A stretch of 11,298 bases of DNA. Source: Hadesarchaea archaeon (GTDB taxonomy: Archaea > Hadarchaeota > Hadarchaeia > Hadarchaeales > Hadarchaeaceae). Each line of letters opens with the position of its first letter. The stretch's first letter is position 1. The DNA is taken from positions 1 to 11,298 of the forward strand of contig JAUWBP010000022.1 in the NCBI GenBank assembly GCA_030601665.1, written 5' to 3'. Made by a program: the position numbers and the translations under genes. A model generated the notes under the pieces. The model ran no database searches and was not told where the DNA came from. It saw only the letters and a list, made by a program, of their open reading frames with translations. This document shows, piece after piece, positions 1-6,667 of the stretch.

Positions 1-669
1 GTACTCGAGCGAGCGTGAGCGGGGGTCGTCGGTTTCGTCCACGTGCATGTCGATATCGGCGTCGAACCGCTTCGCCACCTCAAAGCAAATATCGATGTGG
101 GGTTTCGCCTTCGAGTACGGGCGCTCGTGGTGAGGCATCCCGCCAACCAAGTCGGCTCCCAGCTCCATCGCCTTGTAAAGCAACTCCTCGGTCCCGGGAT
201 CACGTAGGATTCCCTCCTGGGGAAAAGCGACGATCTGAATATCCATCAGATGTTTGAATTTTCTGCGCGCTTCGAGCAGGCCCTTGAGGGGCTTGAGCTC
301 ACTGATTGTGTCGACATCGACATGAGTTCGCATACGGGTGGTGCCGTTCAGTGCAGCCATTTGAATAACTTTACCCGCACGGCGCACGATATCGGGCACG
401 GTGTAGCGACGTTTTCGCTCCCAGATGATTTCGATCGCCTCCTGCAAGGTGCCCGAGATATTCGGCCGCACCTCGTCGCCTATCATGCACTTATCGAGAT
501 GGATGTGTGGGTCGATGAAGACCGGAGATGTCAGCATTCCCTGGGCATTGATCATCCTTCGCGCGCGGCCCCGAATTTTTCCAATTTTGACAATTCGCTC
601 ACCCTCGATGCCGATGTCCTTCAGAGCCTTCCGCCCGACGATTCGAGCGTTCTTTATCAGCAGGTCCAC
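1..669 (-). CDS. Cytosine deaminase-family amidohydrolase (3' end outside window)
   Basis: A metal-dependent hydrolase of the CodA branch of the amidohydrolase superfamily, whose members deaminate or hydrolyse cyclic amidines and amides such as cytosine, isoguanine or triazines. Read from a GTG at 669, the frame stays open for 223 codons to the left edge, so the C-terminal part with the last metal ligand (Asp) is not seen. Visible family marks are the HxH metal motif in FIDPHIHLDKC (His55, His57), RTHVDVD (114-120), the substrate loop IVAFPQEGIL (146-155, Gln151), the GADLVGGMPHHE block (171-182), and the metal His plus catalytic Glu in DMHVDETDD (His209, Glu212). These match E. coli CodA closely as I remember it. 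An SD-like GGGGAG lies 7 bases before the GTG, and the start follows the stop of the PPC gene by one base, so the two genes are surely co-transcribed. The substrate is uncertain: many non-cytosine relatives share these motifs, and the Lys-Cys after HLD differs from the Thr-Thr of CodA. Confidence 0.85.
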   Translation of the reverse strand, partial: MDLLIKNARIVGRKALKDIGIEGERIVKIGKIRGRARRMINAQGMLTSPVFIDPHIHLDKCMIGDEVRPNISGTLQEAIEIIWERKRRYTVPDIVRRAGKVIQMAALNGTTRMRTHVDVDTISELKPLKGLLEARRKFKHLMDIQIVAFPQEGILRDPGTEELLYKAMELGADLVGGMPHHERPYSKAKPHIDICFEVAKRFDADIDMHVDETDDPRSRSLEY

Positions 670-670
670 T

Positions 671-1105
671 TTATAACTCCCCAAACTCCAACAGCGCTAG
701 GCCAGTTGTTTGGTCGTACTCCCGCTCGAGTTTTTTGCCCAGCAGCTCTTGAAGGTGAAGCTCGGCCGCGAATACCGTCGCCCCGATTAGGTGCCCCGCG
801 TAGGTCTTGCCCGCCTTGTCGGCCAGCACGGCATGGACATGGGAAAATGGTTTGCCGGCCTTGAACGAGAGGTTGCCAAAGCAATTCGCAATCTCTAGGG
901 GCCGATCGAATTTAATTTTTTGATACTCGTGCCCCACCTGGTCGTAGTAAGCAAGCCGCGCCTCCTTGACCGCACCGACTACAGTGAAGAACGCCATCTT
1001 GACCCTTTTCTCCTTCGCAAATTTTAAAATCGATTGCGAGAGCCTCGAATCGTGCTTGAGCCTGCACAAGAAAAATCTTCCAAGCTTGTAGCTTGCTGAC
1101 TGCAT
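671..1105 (-). CDS. PPC/DUF296 domain protein
   Basis: A stand-alone PPC (plant and prokaryote conserved, DUF296) domain of 144 residues, the usual length for the archaeal and bacterial single-domain forms. The motifs are FFTVVGAVKEARLAYYD (39-55), the core LEIANCFGNLSFKAGKPFSHVHAVL (70-94 region), and AGHL (103-106). The conserved His residues (His89, His91, His105) form a possible metal site in this family. In plants the domain accompanies AT-hook DNA-binding proteins; prokaryotic single-domain members form trimers and their role is largely unknown, so DNA binding should not be assumed. I prefer the ATG at 1105 because the domain begins right there; an in-frame ATG at 1123 would add six residues. 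A TATA-like AAAATATC on the minus strand near 1141-1148 would start RNA close to 1120, giving a very short leader. The gene overlaps nothing and is followed after one base by the amidohydrolase, which suggests a regulatory or accessory link to it. Confidence 0.82.
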   Translation of the reverse strand: MQSASYKLGRFFLCRLKHDSRLSQSILKFAKEKRVKMAFFTVVGAVKEARLAYYDQVGHEYQKIKFDRPLEIANCFGNLSFKAGKPFSHVHAVLADKAGKTYAGHLIGATVFAAELHLQELLGKKLEREYDQTTGLALLEFGEL

Positions 1106-1238
1106 GATCGTCCCAACCCACATTTGCGCTTTAGCTTAAGATATTTTCCTTTTTGATGAACGAAAAGGGGAAGCCTAGTTTCCCATCCCTAGCACATGTC
1201 TATTTGAATCAAAGTCTGATTTATCAGCTGGGGATTGG
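1106..1238. promoter_or_regulatory. Divergent promoter region between PPC and FdrA-like genes
   Basis: This AT-richer stretch separates two divergent units. On the minus strand AAAATATC (1148-1141) is a reasonable TATA box for the PPC gene. On the plus strand CTATTTGAA (1199-1207) is a weaker candidate for the FdrA-like gene. Between them is a short inverted repeat, GGGAA (1168-1172) and TTCCC (1180-1184), with a 7-base spacer. It could bind a regulator of both directions, but arms this short also arise by chance. No gene or RNA is supported here. Confidence 0.35.
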
Positions 1239-2468
1239 ATGGCTGAATTTGTTGTAATCTCCGTGTCCGGGCCCCCTGCGGCTCGGGATGCGATGCGGGC
1301 GCTGCGAGATGACAAGCACGTGGTGCTCCTCGGCGGCGGTGTCTCGCTGGAGGAAGAGATCGAGCTCAAGCAAGCGGCCGCCGAACGTGAGATTTTGCTC
1401 TTGGGTCCGGGGTGCGGCACAGCCATCATCGAGGGCAAGGGCTACGGGTTCGCCAACGCTGTGCGTCGGGGCCCCGTGGGCATCGTCGGCACCCTCGGGA
1501 CGGGGATTCAGGAAGTCTCGTGTCTGGTGGACGAGGTTGGGGTATCCCATGCTTTGGGCGTGGGGCCCTGGGACCTCTCGCAAAAGGTCGATGGGCTGGG
1601 GACAATGGGGGCACTGAAGTTCCTAGGGGAGGATGAGTCCACAAAGGTAATCGTGGTAGTTGCTCTGGTCCCCACTACCAGCGTCGCGCGGCGGATGCTC
1701 GAGGCCATCAAAACCGTGGGAAAGCCCGCGGTTGTCTGTTTTCTGGGGACGGGGCACGGGACAAAGTCCCCGAGTGGCGTGATTCCTGCTCAAACACTCG
1801 AGGATGCGGCAGCCCACGCGGTTGCCCTCATCGAGAAGCGTGAACCCCGCAAGGTGACTTCTACCCTTTCGCCCGAGGAGGTTAGGAAAATTGCGGAGCG
1901 GGAGCACCGGCGCTTCAGCTACGGGCAGAAGTACATTCGCGGGCTCTATTCGGGAGAGATGCTCTGCGCGGAGGCTATGGTGGTCATGCAAGGGCTGATC
2001 AGTGATGTGCGTTCGAACGTCCCCCTGAAGCCACGGCTGCGGCTGCCAGACCCGCACTCAAGCAGGGGGCACGCCTGCGTCGACTTCGGGGCAGCCGAGC
2101 TCGCTCGAGGGCGGCAGCCGCTGGTAGACATAGGTCCACGATGCGAGCGGATGCTGAAGGAGGCCCGAGATTGGGAAACGGCGGTAGTTGTGTTGGACGT
2201 GGTGTTGGGGCAAGGGGCGCACCCCGATCCCGCGGGGGAACTAGTTAAAGCTGTTGAGGAGGCGAAGCGCGTAACCGATCGGGGGGGAGGCTACCTCAGC
2301 GTCGTGGCGTCGGTGACGGGGACGCCCCGGGATCCCCAGGGCTTGGTGTTACAGAAGGAAAAGCTGGAAAATGCCGGCGTGTTGGTGATGCCAAGCAATG
2401 CTCAGGCGGCCCGAATCGCAGCGCTTGTCGCGACGAAGGGAAGAGTTTGGAAAAAGTTGAAGGGCTAG
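1239..2468 (+). CDS. FdrA-like acyl-CoA synthetase-family protein, N-terminally short
   Basis: A protein of 409 residues of the FdrA family, which is related to succinyl-CoA synthetase. From memory, E. coli FdrA has recently been assigned, with YlbE and YlbF, to oxamate carbamoyltransferase of allantoin breakdown; whether that carries over is unknown. Colinear blocks are VSLEEEIELK (35-44), LLGPGCGT (54-61), GIVGTLGTGIQEVS (81-94), GPWDLSQKVDG (109-119), RGLYSGEML (234-242), LDVVLGQGAHPDP (319-331) and SVTGTPRDPQ (358-367). E. coli FdrA is about 555 residues; this one begins where that protein is already some 110 residues in. An in-frame TAG at 1176 and no earlier start codon rule out a longer form. 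Two further differences stand out: GPGCGT where E. coli has GPDCGT, and GRQPLVDIGP where GRPHPMIDP is usual. The SD-like GGGG lies 4-5 bases before the ATG. No YlbE/YlbF partner is in the window. A specialised or partner-requiring FdrA paralogue seems likely. Confidence 0.8.
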   Translation: MAEFVVISVSGPPAARDAMRALRDDKHVVLLGGGVSLEEEIELKQAAAEREILLLGPGCGTAIIEGKGYGFANAVRRGPVGIVGTLGTGIQEVSCLVDEVGVSHALGVGPWDLSQKVDGLGTMGALKFLGEDESTKVIVVVALVPTTSVARRMLEAIKTVGKPAVVCFLGTGHGTKSPSGVIPAQTLEDAAAHAVALIEKREPRKVTSTLSPEEVRKIAEREHRRFSYGQKYIRGLYSGEMLCAEAMVVMQGLISDVRSNVPLKPRLRLPDPHSSRGHACVDFGAAELARGRQPLVDIGPRCERMLKEARDWETAVVVLDVVLGQGAHPDPAGELVKAVEEAKRVTDRGGGYLSVVASVTGTPRDPQGLVLQKEKLENAGVLVMPSNAQAARIAALVATKGRVWKKLKG

Positions 2469-3070
2469 TGACGTTTTATCCTCCTCGTAAATAGAAGGGG
2501 AAAGATTATGTCACTAGCGCAACATGGAACCCAAACCGCTATGAACAGCACCACGAATACGAGCGGGAACAACGGGAGCCAGTCAAGCACCCCGAATCCG
2601 GTGAGGTAAAAGAGCGACGCCAATGTGCTTATCAACACGTGCGCCGCGTGCGGGTAACGAGTCCAACGAAGTGCTAAAGCGCCGACGACAGCGCCCGCTA
2701 GCGCTGGCAAGATGGCGAGCCAAGGGTGTTCTATGATTTCTATGTGCAAGGTCATCAATCCCCCAAGCGCTGCGCCCCCGAGGTAAGGCAGAACTACGTC
2801 ACTTAACGTGCATATCGCGATTGACCCCCCGATCCCGATAGCAACTGCTGGCAGAATATTCCCCCCATGCCGCCTGAACATGGCCGCGGTCACAGCCGCG
2901 CTCAGCAGCAGGTGGGTAGGATGTAAGATGTGAAATATATTGTAGGACACGCTCGGGGCGAGCCCGGCCATCCATACGGCAGCCATCACGACTACTCCCA
3001 CGCCCGCCCCAAAAGCGGTGAAAGGTGCATGCTCTTTGAGTTCCGCAGCGATGTATCCAAACCGACTCAT
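2465..3070 (-). CDS. Polytopic membrane protein of unknown function
   Basis: An integral membrane protein of about 201 residues with roughly six hydrophobic segments and short loops. I cannot name the family. Polar residues that look functional lie inside or at the edge of helices: FHILHPTHLLLSA in the second segment, CTLSDVVLPYLGG in the middle, HIEIIEHP in a loop, and PCCASDIIFPLLF near the C-terminus. The SDxxxP pattern occurs twice, hinting at an internal repeat. His, Cys and Asp in such places would suit metal or redox chemistry, but this is inference. The ATG at 3070 is chosen because AAGGG lies 6 bases ahead of it; the ATG at 3076 would touch that SD. It follows the hydratase-epimerase gene closely (stop at 3088), so it is probably in the same transcript as, or downstream of, feoB. 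Its stop codon shares a CTAG with the stop of the convergent FdrA-like gene. Confidence 0.75.
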   Translation of the reverse strand: MSRFGYIAAELKEHAPFTAFGAGVGVVVMAAVWMAGLAPSVSYNIFHILHPTHLLLSAAVTAAMFRRHGGNILPAVAIGIGGSIAICTLSDVVLPYLGGAALGGLMTLHIEIIEHPWLAILPALAGAVVGALALRWTRYPHAAHVLISTLASLFYLTGFGVLDWLPLFPLVFVVLFIAVWVPCCASDIIFPLLFTRRIKRH

Positions 3071-3087
3071 GTGCATCCCTTGAAGCC

Positions 3088-3822
3088 TTATGGACCGCCT
3101 TGATGTCCGCCGGTACGCCGCCGTGGACGCCGGTATTTACCTGTGGCCGCGGCCTCGATTTCCTTGGGGATTCCAATATCAGCTACTACAACATCGCCCG
3201 TGTATTTCTTCGCCTTGGAAAATCCCTTTTTCATCTTGTGAAAAGTCACCGTATAGACTGCTTTGACTATAAACCCCTGCACCTCGCCAGTAGATGGGTT
3301 CAACCCCGTGGGTGCATCCACCGAAACCACGGGAACGCCTGACTCGTTTATCAATCGCACCACGGAGGAAAATGGCTCCCTCAGCGGGCCCCTCAATCCG
3401 GTCCCAAGCATAGCGTCGATGAATACATCCGCACGCTTTAGATAATGCTTTGCCTTCTTGAGGTTGGAGGGACTTCTAACCACGTAAATCTTGATGCTTC
3501 GTTCCATCCTCCGTATCAGGTTCCAATTCAGACGCGCCTCTTCGGTGCGGATACTCCTAGGATCTCCGATTAAGAAAACGTCGACTTTAGCTCCCTTGTT
3601 CGCCAAGTGCCTAGCGGCAACGAACCCATCTCCACCGTTGTTTCCGGTTCCAGCGAAAACTATAATCTTTAATTTGTGGTCGAATTTCTCCATTATCGTT
3701 CGCGCAACTGCACCTCCAGCGTTTTCCATCAGCAAGAGGCGCGGGATCCCGAATTCTACTGCCTTCTTATCTATCTCAGCCATTTCTTCCGCAGTGATGG
3801 CTTCGCGTTTGACTCCTGACAT
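3088..3822 (-). CDS. nnrE: NAD(P)H-hydrate epimerase (YjeF_N domain)
   Basis: The enzyme interconverts the R and S epimers of damaged, hydrated NAD(P)H so that the S form can be repaired by an ADP- or ATP-dependent dehydratase. The single Rossmann-like YjeF_N domain is complete: ITAEEMAEIDKKAVEFGIP, LLLMENAG, the cofactor and potassium loop GTGNNGGDGFVAARHL, DAMLGTGLRG with its Asp, VVSVDAPTGLNPSTGE, and GDVVVADIGIP at the end. The protein is 244 residues from the ATG at 3822, where alignment with the family begins; GGGGCG lies 8 bases upstream. An in-frame ATG at 3879 would add 19 unlike-family residues. The C-terminal YjeF_C dehydratase, often fused in prokaryotes, is absent: the chain ends instead in an Arg/Gly-rich tail. 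The neighbouring iron genes do not explain it; it may be in the operon only by proximity. Confidence 0.9.
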   Translation of the reverse strand: MSGVKREAITAEEMAEIDKKAVEFGIPRLLLMENAGGAVARTIMEKFDHKLKIIVFAGTGNNGGDGFVAARHLANKGAKVDVFLIGDPRSIRTEEARLNWNLIRRMERSIKIYVVRSPSNLKKAKHYLKRADVFIDAMLGTGLRGPLREPFSSVVRLINESGVPVVSVDAPTGLNPSTGEVQGFIVKAVYTVTFHKMKKGFSKAKKYTGDVVVADIGIPKEIEAAATGKYRRPRRRTGGHQGGP

Positions 3823-3905
3823 CCTTAAATCGCCCCATCGAAAATTAACGCGATTTTTTATGACAGTATCACCTCTCATCGACCTTGGCTTATTTATCAG
3901 TTATT
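3823..3905 (-). promoter_or_regulatory. Possible internal promoter ahead of nnrE
   Basis: Between the feoB stop and the chosen nnrE start lie 83 bases. GATAAATA (3898-3891, minus strand) resembles an archaeal TATA box and would start RNA near 3869, leaving a leader of some 45 bases. Read-through from feoB is the alternative. A strong SD-like GAGGTGAT near 3875-3868 is not followed by a usable in-frame start. Confidence 0.3.
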
Positions 3906-5891
3906 TCACATCCCCAGCGGGTTCAAGTGGAAGAACAGCCCGCCCACGAGTAGGGCAAGTAGGAAGGTGCTCACGCTTATCAAGACCGCGTTCCTCCACC
4001 CCAGCTCCCGGCCCAGCACCGTCACGGTCGCGATGCAGGGCACGTATATCGCCACCACCAAGGCGAACACGAATAGCTGAAGCGGGGTCATGAAGGCGTT
4101 GAGCTGCGAGGTCCCGGCCACTGCCACGAGCAACACCAGCGCCCCCTCCTTGCGGATGAACCCGTAGAGGAGTGGGACGATTGCGACTGCCGGAAGTCCA
4201 AGCAAGCCCGTGGTTAGCGGGGAGAGCGGCCCGACTACCGCGTCCATCGCCCCCGAGGCCTGCATCGCCCCGATCATCAGCCCCCCGAGGAGGAGCAGTG
4301 GAATGGCGACGTACACGAATGCCTTCATGCGCATCCAGGTCTTGTGGAACACAGGCTTGAGCATTGGTCTGCGAAGCGGTGGCATCTCCATAATCATCCC
4401 GGTGACCCGCCCGCGCAGCCATCGGTTGAGTACCCACCCCACGATGAAGATTAAACCCAAAATGACCCCGTAGATCACCAGCGCGTACCTTATCCCAAGG
4501 AAGAACCCGACCGTCCCCAGGATGACCGCGGTGCGGGCCGAGCATGGTATCATGGTGATTAGGAATCCAGAAATGAACCGCTCGCGCCGAGTGGTGAGGG
4601 TGCGCGTGGCCATCACCGCGGGGACATTGCAACCGAACCCACCCAGCATGGGGACCACCGCGCGCCCGTGTAGCCCGACTTTGTGCATCGCCGAGTCCAT
4701 CACGAACGCCATGCGGGGGAGGTAGCCCGTGTCCTCCAGCACCGCAAACGCCAAGAAAAATACAAAGATATAGGGAACCATCACCGCCAGGATGCCCGCA
4801 ATGCCTTGGTTGATCCCTATGTCAAGAGCCTGACCTGCAGAGCCCAACCTCCCAAATGCCGAAGTCAGCCCGGGGGAGATGTAAGTGTCCCACCCGCCCA
4901 CGAGCACTTCCTCGAGGAAACCCCCAGCGTAGAAAAGTAGGAAGAGTAGCCCGGCGAATACTGCTATCATGATCGGGACTCCCGTGCGGGTGCTCGTAGT
5001 CAGGCGGTCGAGCCGCTGCCCCACGGTCGGCTTGACGACCTTGTAGGTGGTTATCTGCTCGGATATCGAGCTGGCGAGGGCGTGGCGCTCCTTCGCGACC
5101 CGGAACGCGGCTGGCTCCCCGTGCTTGCGGGCAATCTCGCGAGCAAGTGTTCTCGCCCTTCGAAGAACCCGCTCGCTTCCGGACACGCGCGCGACCACCT
5201 CTGCGATGTGGGCGTCACCCTCCAGCAGCCGCACCGCGAGGGTCCGGGTCGGGAGCGCAAGCGGGATTTCAGGTAGGTCACGTCGGATTTGCTTGCTCAG
5301 CTCCCCCACAACGACCTCAAGGTCCCGCCCCATCCGGAGGGTCTTCCGCGGCCTAGCTCGGGCGTGGGCGACCTTGATGGCCTGATTGAAAGCTTTCGAG
5401 ACGTTCTTTCCTCGGGTAGCGACAGTCGGGACCACGGGGACCCCTAGACGCTTCGAAAGCAGCTTGGGGTCAGGGCGCTCCCCTCCGGCGAGCGCGACGT
5501 CGTACATGTTCAGAACAACAAGCACCGGGAACCCGAGCTCAAGCAGCTGCATGGTCAGGTAGAGGTTGCGTTCGAGGTTGGACGCGTCCACGACGTTCAC
5601 GATGACATCGGGCTTCTGCTCGAGGATGGCACGGCGGGCGACGAGCTCATCATCGGAGACCGCCCCCAACGAGTAAATCCCTGGTAGATCCACCACTCGG
5701 ACCTCGCGCCCGCGGTGGCGAACCCGCCCTTCCACCAGCTCGACGGTTGTGCCCGGGTAGTTCGAGACTATCACGTCCGCGCCCGTTATCTGGTGGAAGA
5801 AAGCGCTCTTGCCAACGTTCGAGGTGCCGACTAGGGCCATGGTCATTTTTCTGGCTTCACGAACTTTCTTGGGCAAGCCGCACACCCGCAA
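3906..5891 (-). CDS. feoB: Ferrous iron transport protein B (GTPase-permease)
   Basis: FeoB imports Fe(II) across the cytoplasmic membrane; its N-terminal G domain gates the channel. Numbering from the TTG at 5891: G1 GTSNVGKS (22-29), G2 NYPGTT (44-49), G3 DLPG (68-71), G4 NMYD (128-131), and a G5-like ATRGKN (158-163). A helical spacer follows to about 300, then about eight membrane segments. The FeoB core signatures are GGFGCNVPAVMATRTL, the PCSAR motif near it, and FIRKEGALVLL in the second gate domain. Length (661) is normal. No separate FeoA gene is present; the FeoA-like fold is in the adjoining regulator. The start is unsure: TTG 5891, GTG 5885 or ATG 5846 (MTMALVG) are all in frame and none has a good SD. 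I keep the long form because a Cys-containing leader before the G domain is common in archaeal FeoB. Only 7 bases separate it from the upstream repressor stop, so both are on one transcript under the operator at 6637-6650. Confidence 0.93.
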   Translation of the reverse strand: MRVCGLPKKVREARKMTMALVGTSNVGKSAFFHQITGADVIVSNYPGTTVELVEGRVRHRGREVRVVDLPGIYSLGAVSDDELVARRAILEQKPDVIVNVVDASNLERNLYLTMQLLELGFPVLVVLNMYDVALAGGERPDPKLLSKRLGVPVVPTVATRGKNVSKAFNQAIKVAHARARPRKTLRMGRDLEVVVGELSKQIRRDLPEIPLALPTRTLAVRLLEGDAHIAEVVARVSGSERVLRRARTLAREIARKHGEPAAFRVAKERHALASSISEQITTYKVVKPTVGQRLDRLTTSTRTGVPIMIAVFAGLLFLLFYAGGFLEEVLVGGWDTYISPGLTSAFGRLGSAGQALDIGINQGIAGILAVMVPYIFVFFLAFAVLEDTGYLPRMAFVMDSAMHKVGLHGRAVVPMLGGFGCNVPAVMATRTLTTRRERFISGFLITMIPCSARTAVILGTVGFFLGIRYALVIYGVILGLIFIVGWVLNRWLRGRVTGMIMEMPPLRRPMLKPVFHKTWMRMKAFVYVAIPLLLLGGLMIGAMQASGAMDAVVGPLSPLTTGLLGLPAVAIVPLLYGFIRKEGALVLLVAVAGTSQLNAFMTPLQLFVFALVVAIYVPCIATVTVLGRELGWRNAVLISVSTFLLALLVGGLFFHLNPLGM

Positions 5892-5898
5892 AAAATGA

Positions 5899-6624
5899 TT
5901 ATTGGTATGGGCCCCTGCCCCGGCGGCGGTGACGGTGACGCTCTCGCACCCTAATCTGAGCGGCTATGTTATGGCTGAGGGCGATTCGGGTGTTGCCGCA
6001 GAGCAGGACGATCGCCCCGCGTGGGAGCTTCTCCAACATCTTGACCTTGACGCCAGGGATCACGTTTAGTGCTAGCAGGCGCTCAACGGCTCCGCGGTCC
6101 TCGGGAATTTTCAGCACCAGGCACTCCTCGCCCTTGGGGGTTTCCGTCAGCTGGGTGGACTCAATTTTTTGGAGGGTCCCCTTCGGCGTCGGGATGATGC
6201 TACCGTGAGGGCACGTCGCGGGGTTCCCGAGCATCTCCTCGATTCGGTCGGTGAGCTCGTCGTCCAGCACGTGCTCGAACTTGCATGCCATGTCGTGGAC
6301 CTTCGGCAGTCGGTAACCGAAGACGTCCGTGAGCAGCCGCTCGGCCAGCTGGTGGCGGCGCACCACTTGGACGGCGTGCTTCCTGCCCTTGGGGGTGAGC
6401 TTCACGCCCGACCGATCGTACCCCACGAACCCTCGCTCCTTCAGCTTTTGGAGCATCTCCACCACGCTGGGATCCTTGACCTTTAAATCCTTCGCGAGCC
6501 CCTTGACTTTGACCAGCCCGTTGCCCCGACCCCCGAGCACGTAGATCGCCTCGAGGTACTCCTCCTCCGAGGGGGTAATGCTCGGAAGGGTGGAGCGAGG
6601 TGCATGACATGTCGTGTGCGCCAT
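5899..6624 (-). CDS. DtxR/MntR-family metal-dependent repressor
   Basis: An iron or manganese sensor that represses metal-uptake genes when loaded with metal. From the ATG at 6624 (241 residues): a winged helix-turn-helix (about 18-80, with PSEEEYLEAIYVL and DPSVVEMLQKLKERGFV), the dimerisation domain (88-140), and a C-terminal FeoA/SH3-like domain (about 150-225). Metal ligands align with DtxR: His91 (DtxR His79), Glu95 (Glu83), His110 (His98), and Cys-x-x-Glu-His 114-118 (Cys102, Glu105, His106). At the place of DtxR Met10 it has Glu22, an acidic residue as in MntR (Asp8), so the primary site mixes the two types. The tail is His/Arg-rich. A TTG at 6633 lies upstream in frame but overlaps the likely transcription start; the ATG gives a nearly leaderless message. 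The gene probably controls itself and feoB. Confidence 0.9.
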   Translation of the reverse strand: MAHTTCHAPRSTLPSITPSEEEYLEAIYVLGGRGNGLVKVKGLAKDLKVKDPSVVEMLQKLKERGFVGYDRSGVKLTPKGRKHAVQVVRRHQLAERLLTDVFGYRLPKVHDMACKFEHVLDDELTDRIEEMLGNPATCPHGSIIPTPKGTLQKIESTQLTETPKGEECLVLKIPEDRGAVERLLALNVIPGVKVKMLEKLPRGAIVLLCGNTRIALSHNIAAQIRVRERHRHRRRGRGPYQ

Positions 6625-6636
6625 AATTATCAATAA

Positions 6637-6650
6637 TTAGGTGTGCCTAA
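6637..6650. promoter_or_regulatory. Palindromic DtxR-type operator
   Basis: TTAGGTGTGCCTAA is a perfect inverted repeat of TTAGG/CCTAA around a 4-base spacer, the half-site known for DtxR, IdeR, SirR and related regulators. It lies 12 bases before the repressor's ATG and directly downstream of the TATA box, so bound repressor would block polymerase at the start site. That points to metal-dependent autoregulation of the repressor-feoB unit. Binding itself is inferred. Confidence 0.8.
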
Positions 6651-6662
6651 CTTATTTAAAAA
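6651..6662 (-). promoter_or_regulatory. TATA box of the repressor-feoB operon
   Basis: On the minus strand the bases read TTTTTAAATAAG, containing TTTAAATA (6660-6653), close to the archaeal TATA consensus. The expected start of RNA, about 25 bases on, falls near 6630, so the message would have a leader of only a few bases before the ATG at 6624. No SD precedes that ATG, which fits leaderless translation. The T5 run at its front lies 5 bases past the stop of the kinase gene and may also end that transcript. Confidence 0.6.
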
Positions 6663-6667
6663 CCTAT

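Noticed and set aside
250..864. Open frame of 204 codons on the plus strand
   Set aside because: It is the shadow of the amidohydrolase and PPC genes on the minus strand, whose motifs are clear; its own protein has no recognisable pattern.
1168..1184. GGGAA/TTCCC inverted repeat as a firm operator
   Set aside because: Arms of 5 bases with a 7-base spacer are too short to support on their own; it is only mentioned under the intergenic region.
1153..1219. Possible box C/D small RNA: TGATGA at 1154-1159 and CTGA at 1216-1219
   Set aside because: The first base of the C box does not fit, no terminal stem joins the two boxes, and no good internal C'/D' pair was seen.
3893..3915. Minus-strand GGGGATGTGAAATAA at the feoB end resembles half of the 10707-10728 element
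   Set aside because: The opposite arm is missing and the GGGG-to-arm spacing differs, so I take it as chance.
3901..4632. Open frame of 243 codons on the minus strand
   Set aside because: It lies in another frame within feoB and its composition (His/Arg/Gly-rich) is typical of a GC-rich shadow.
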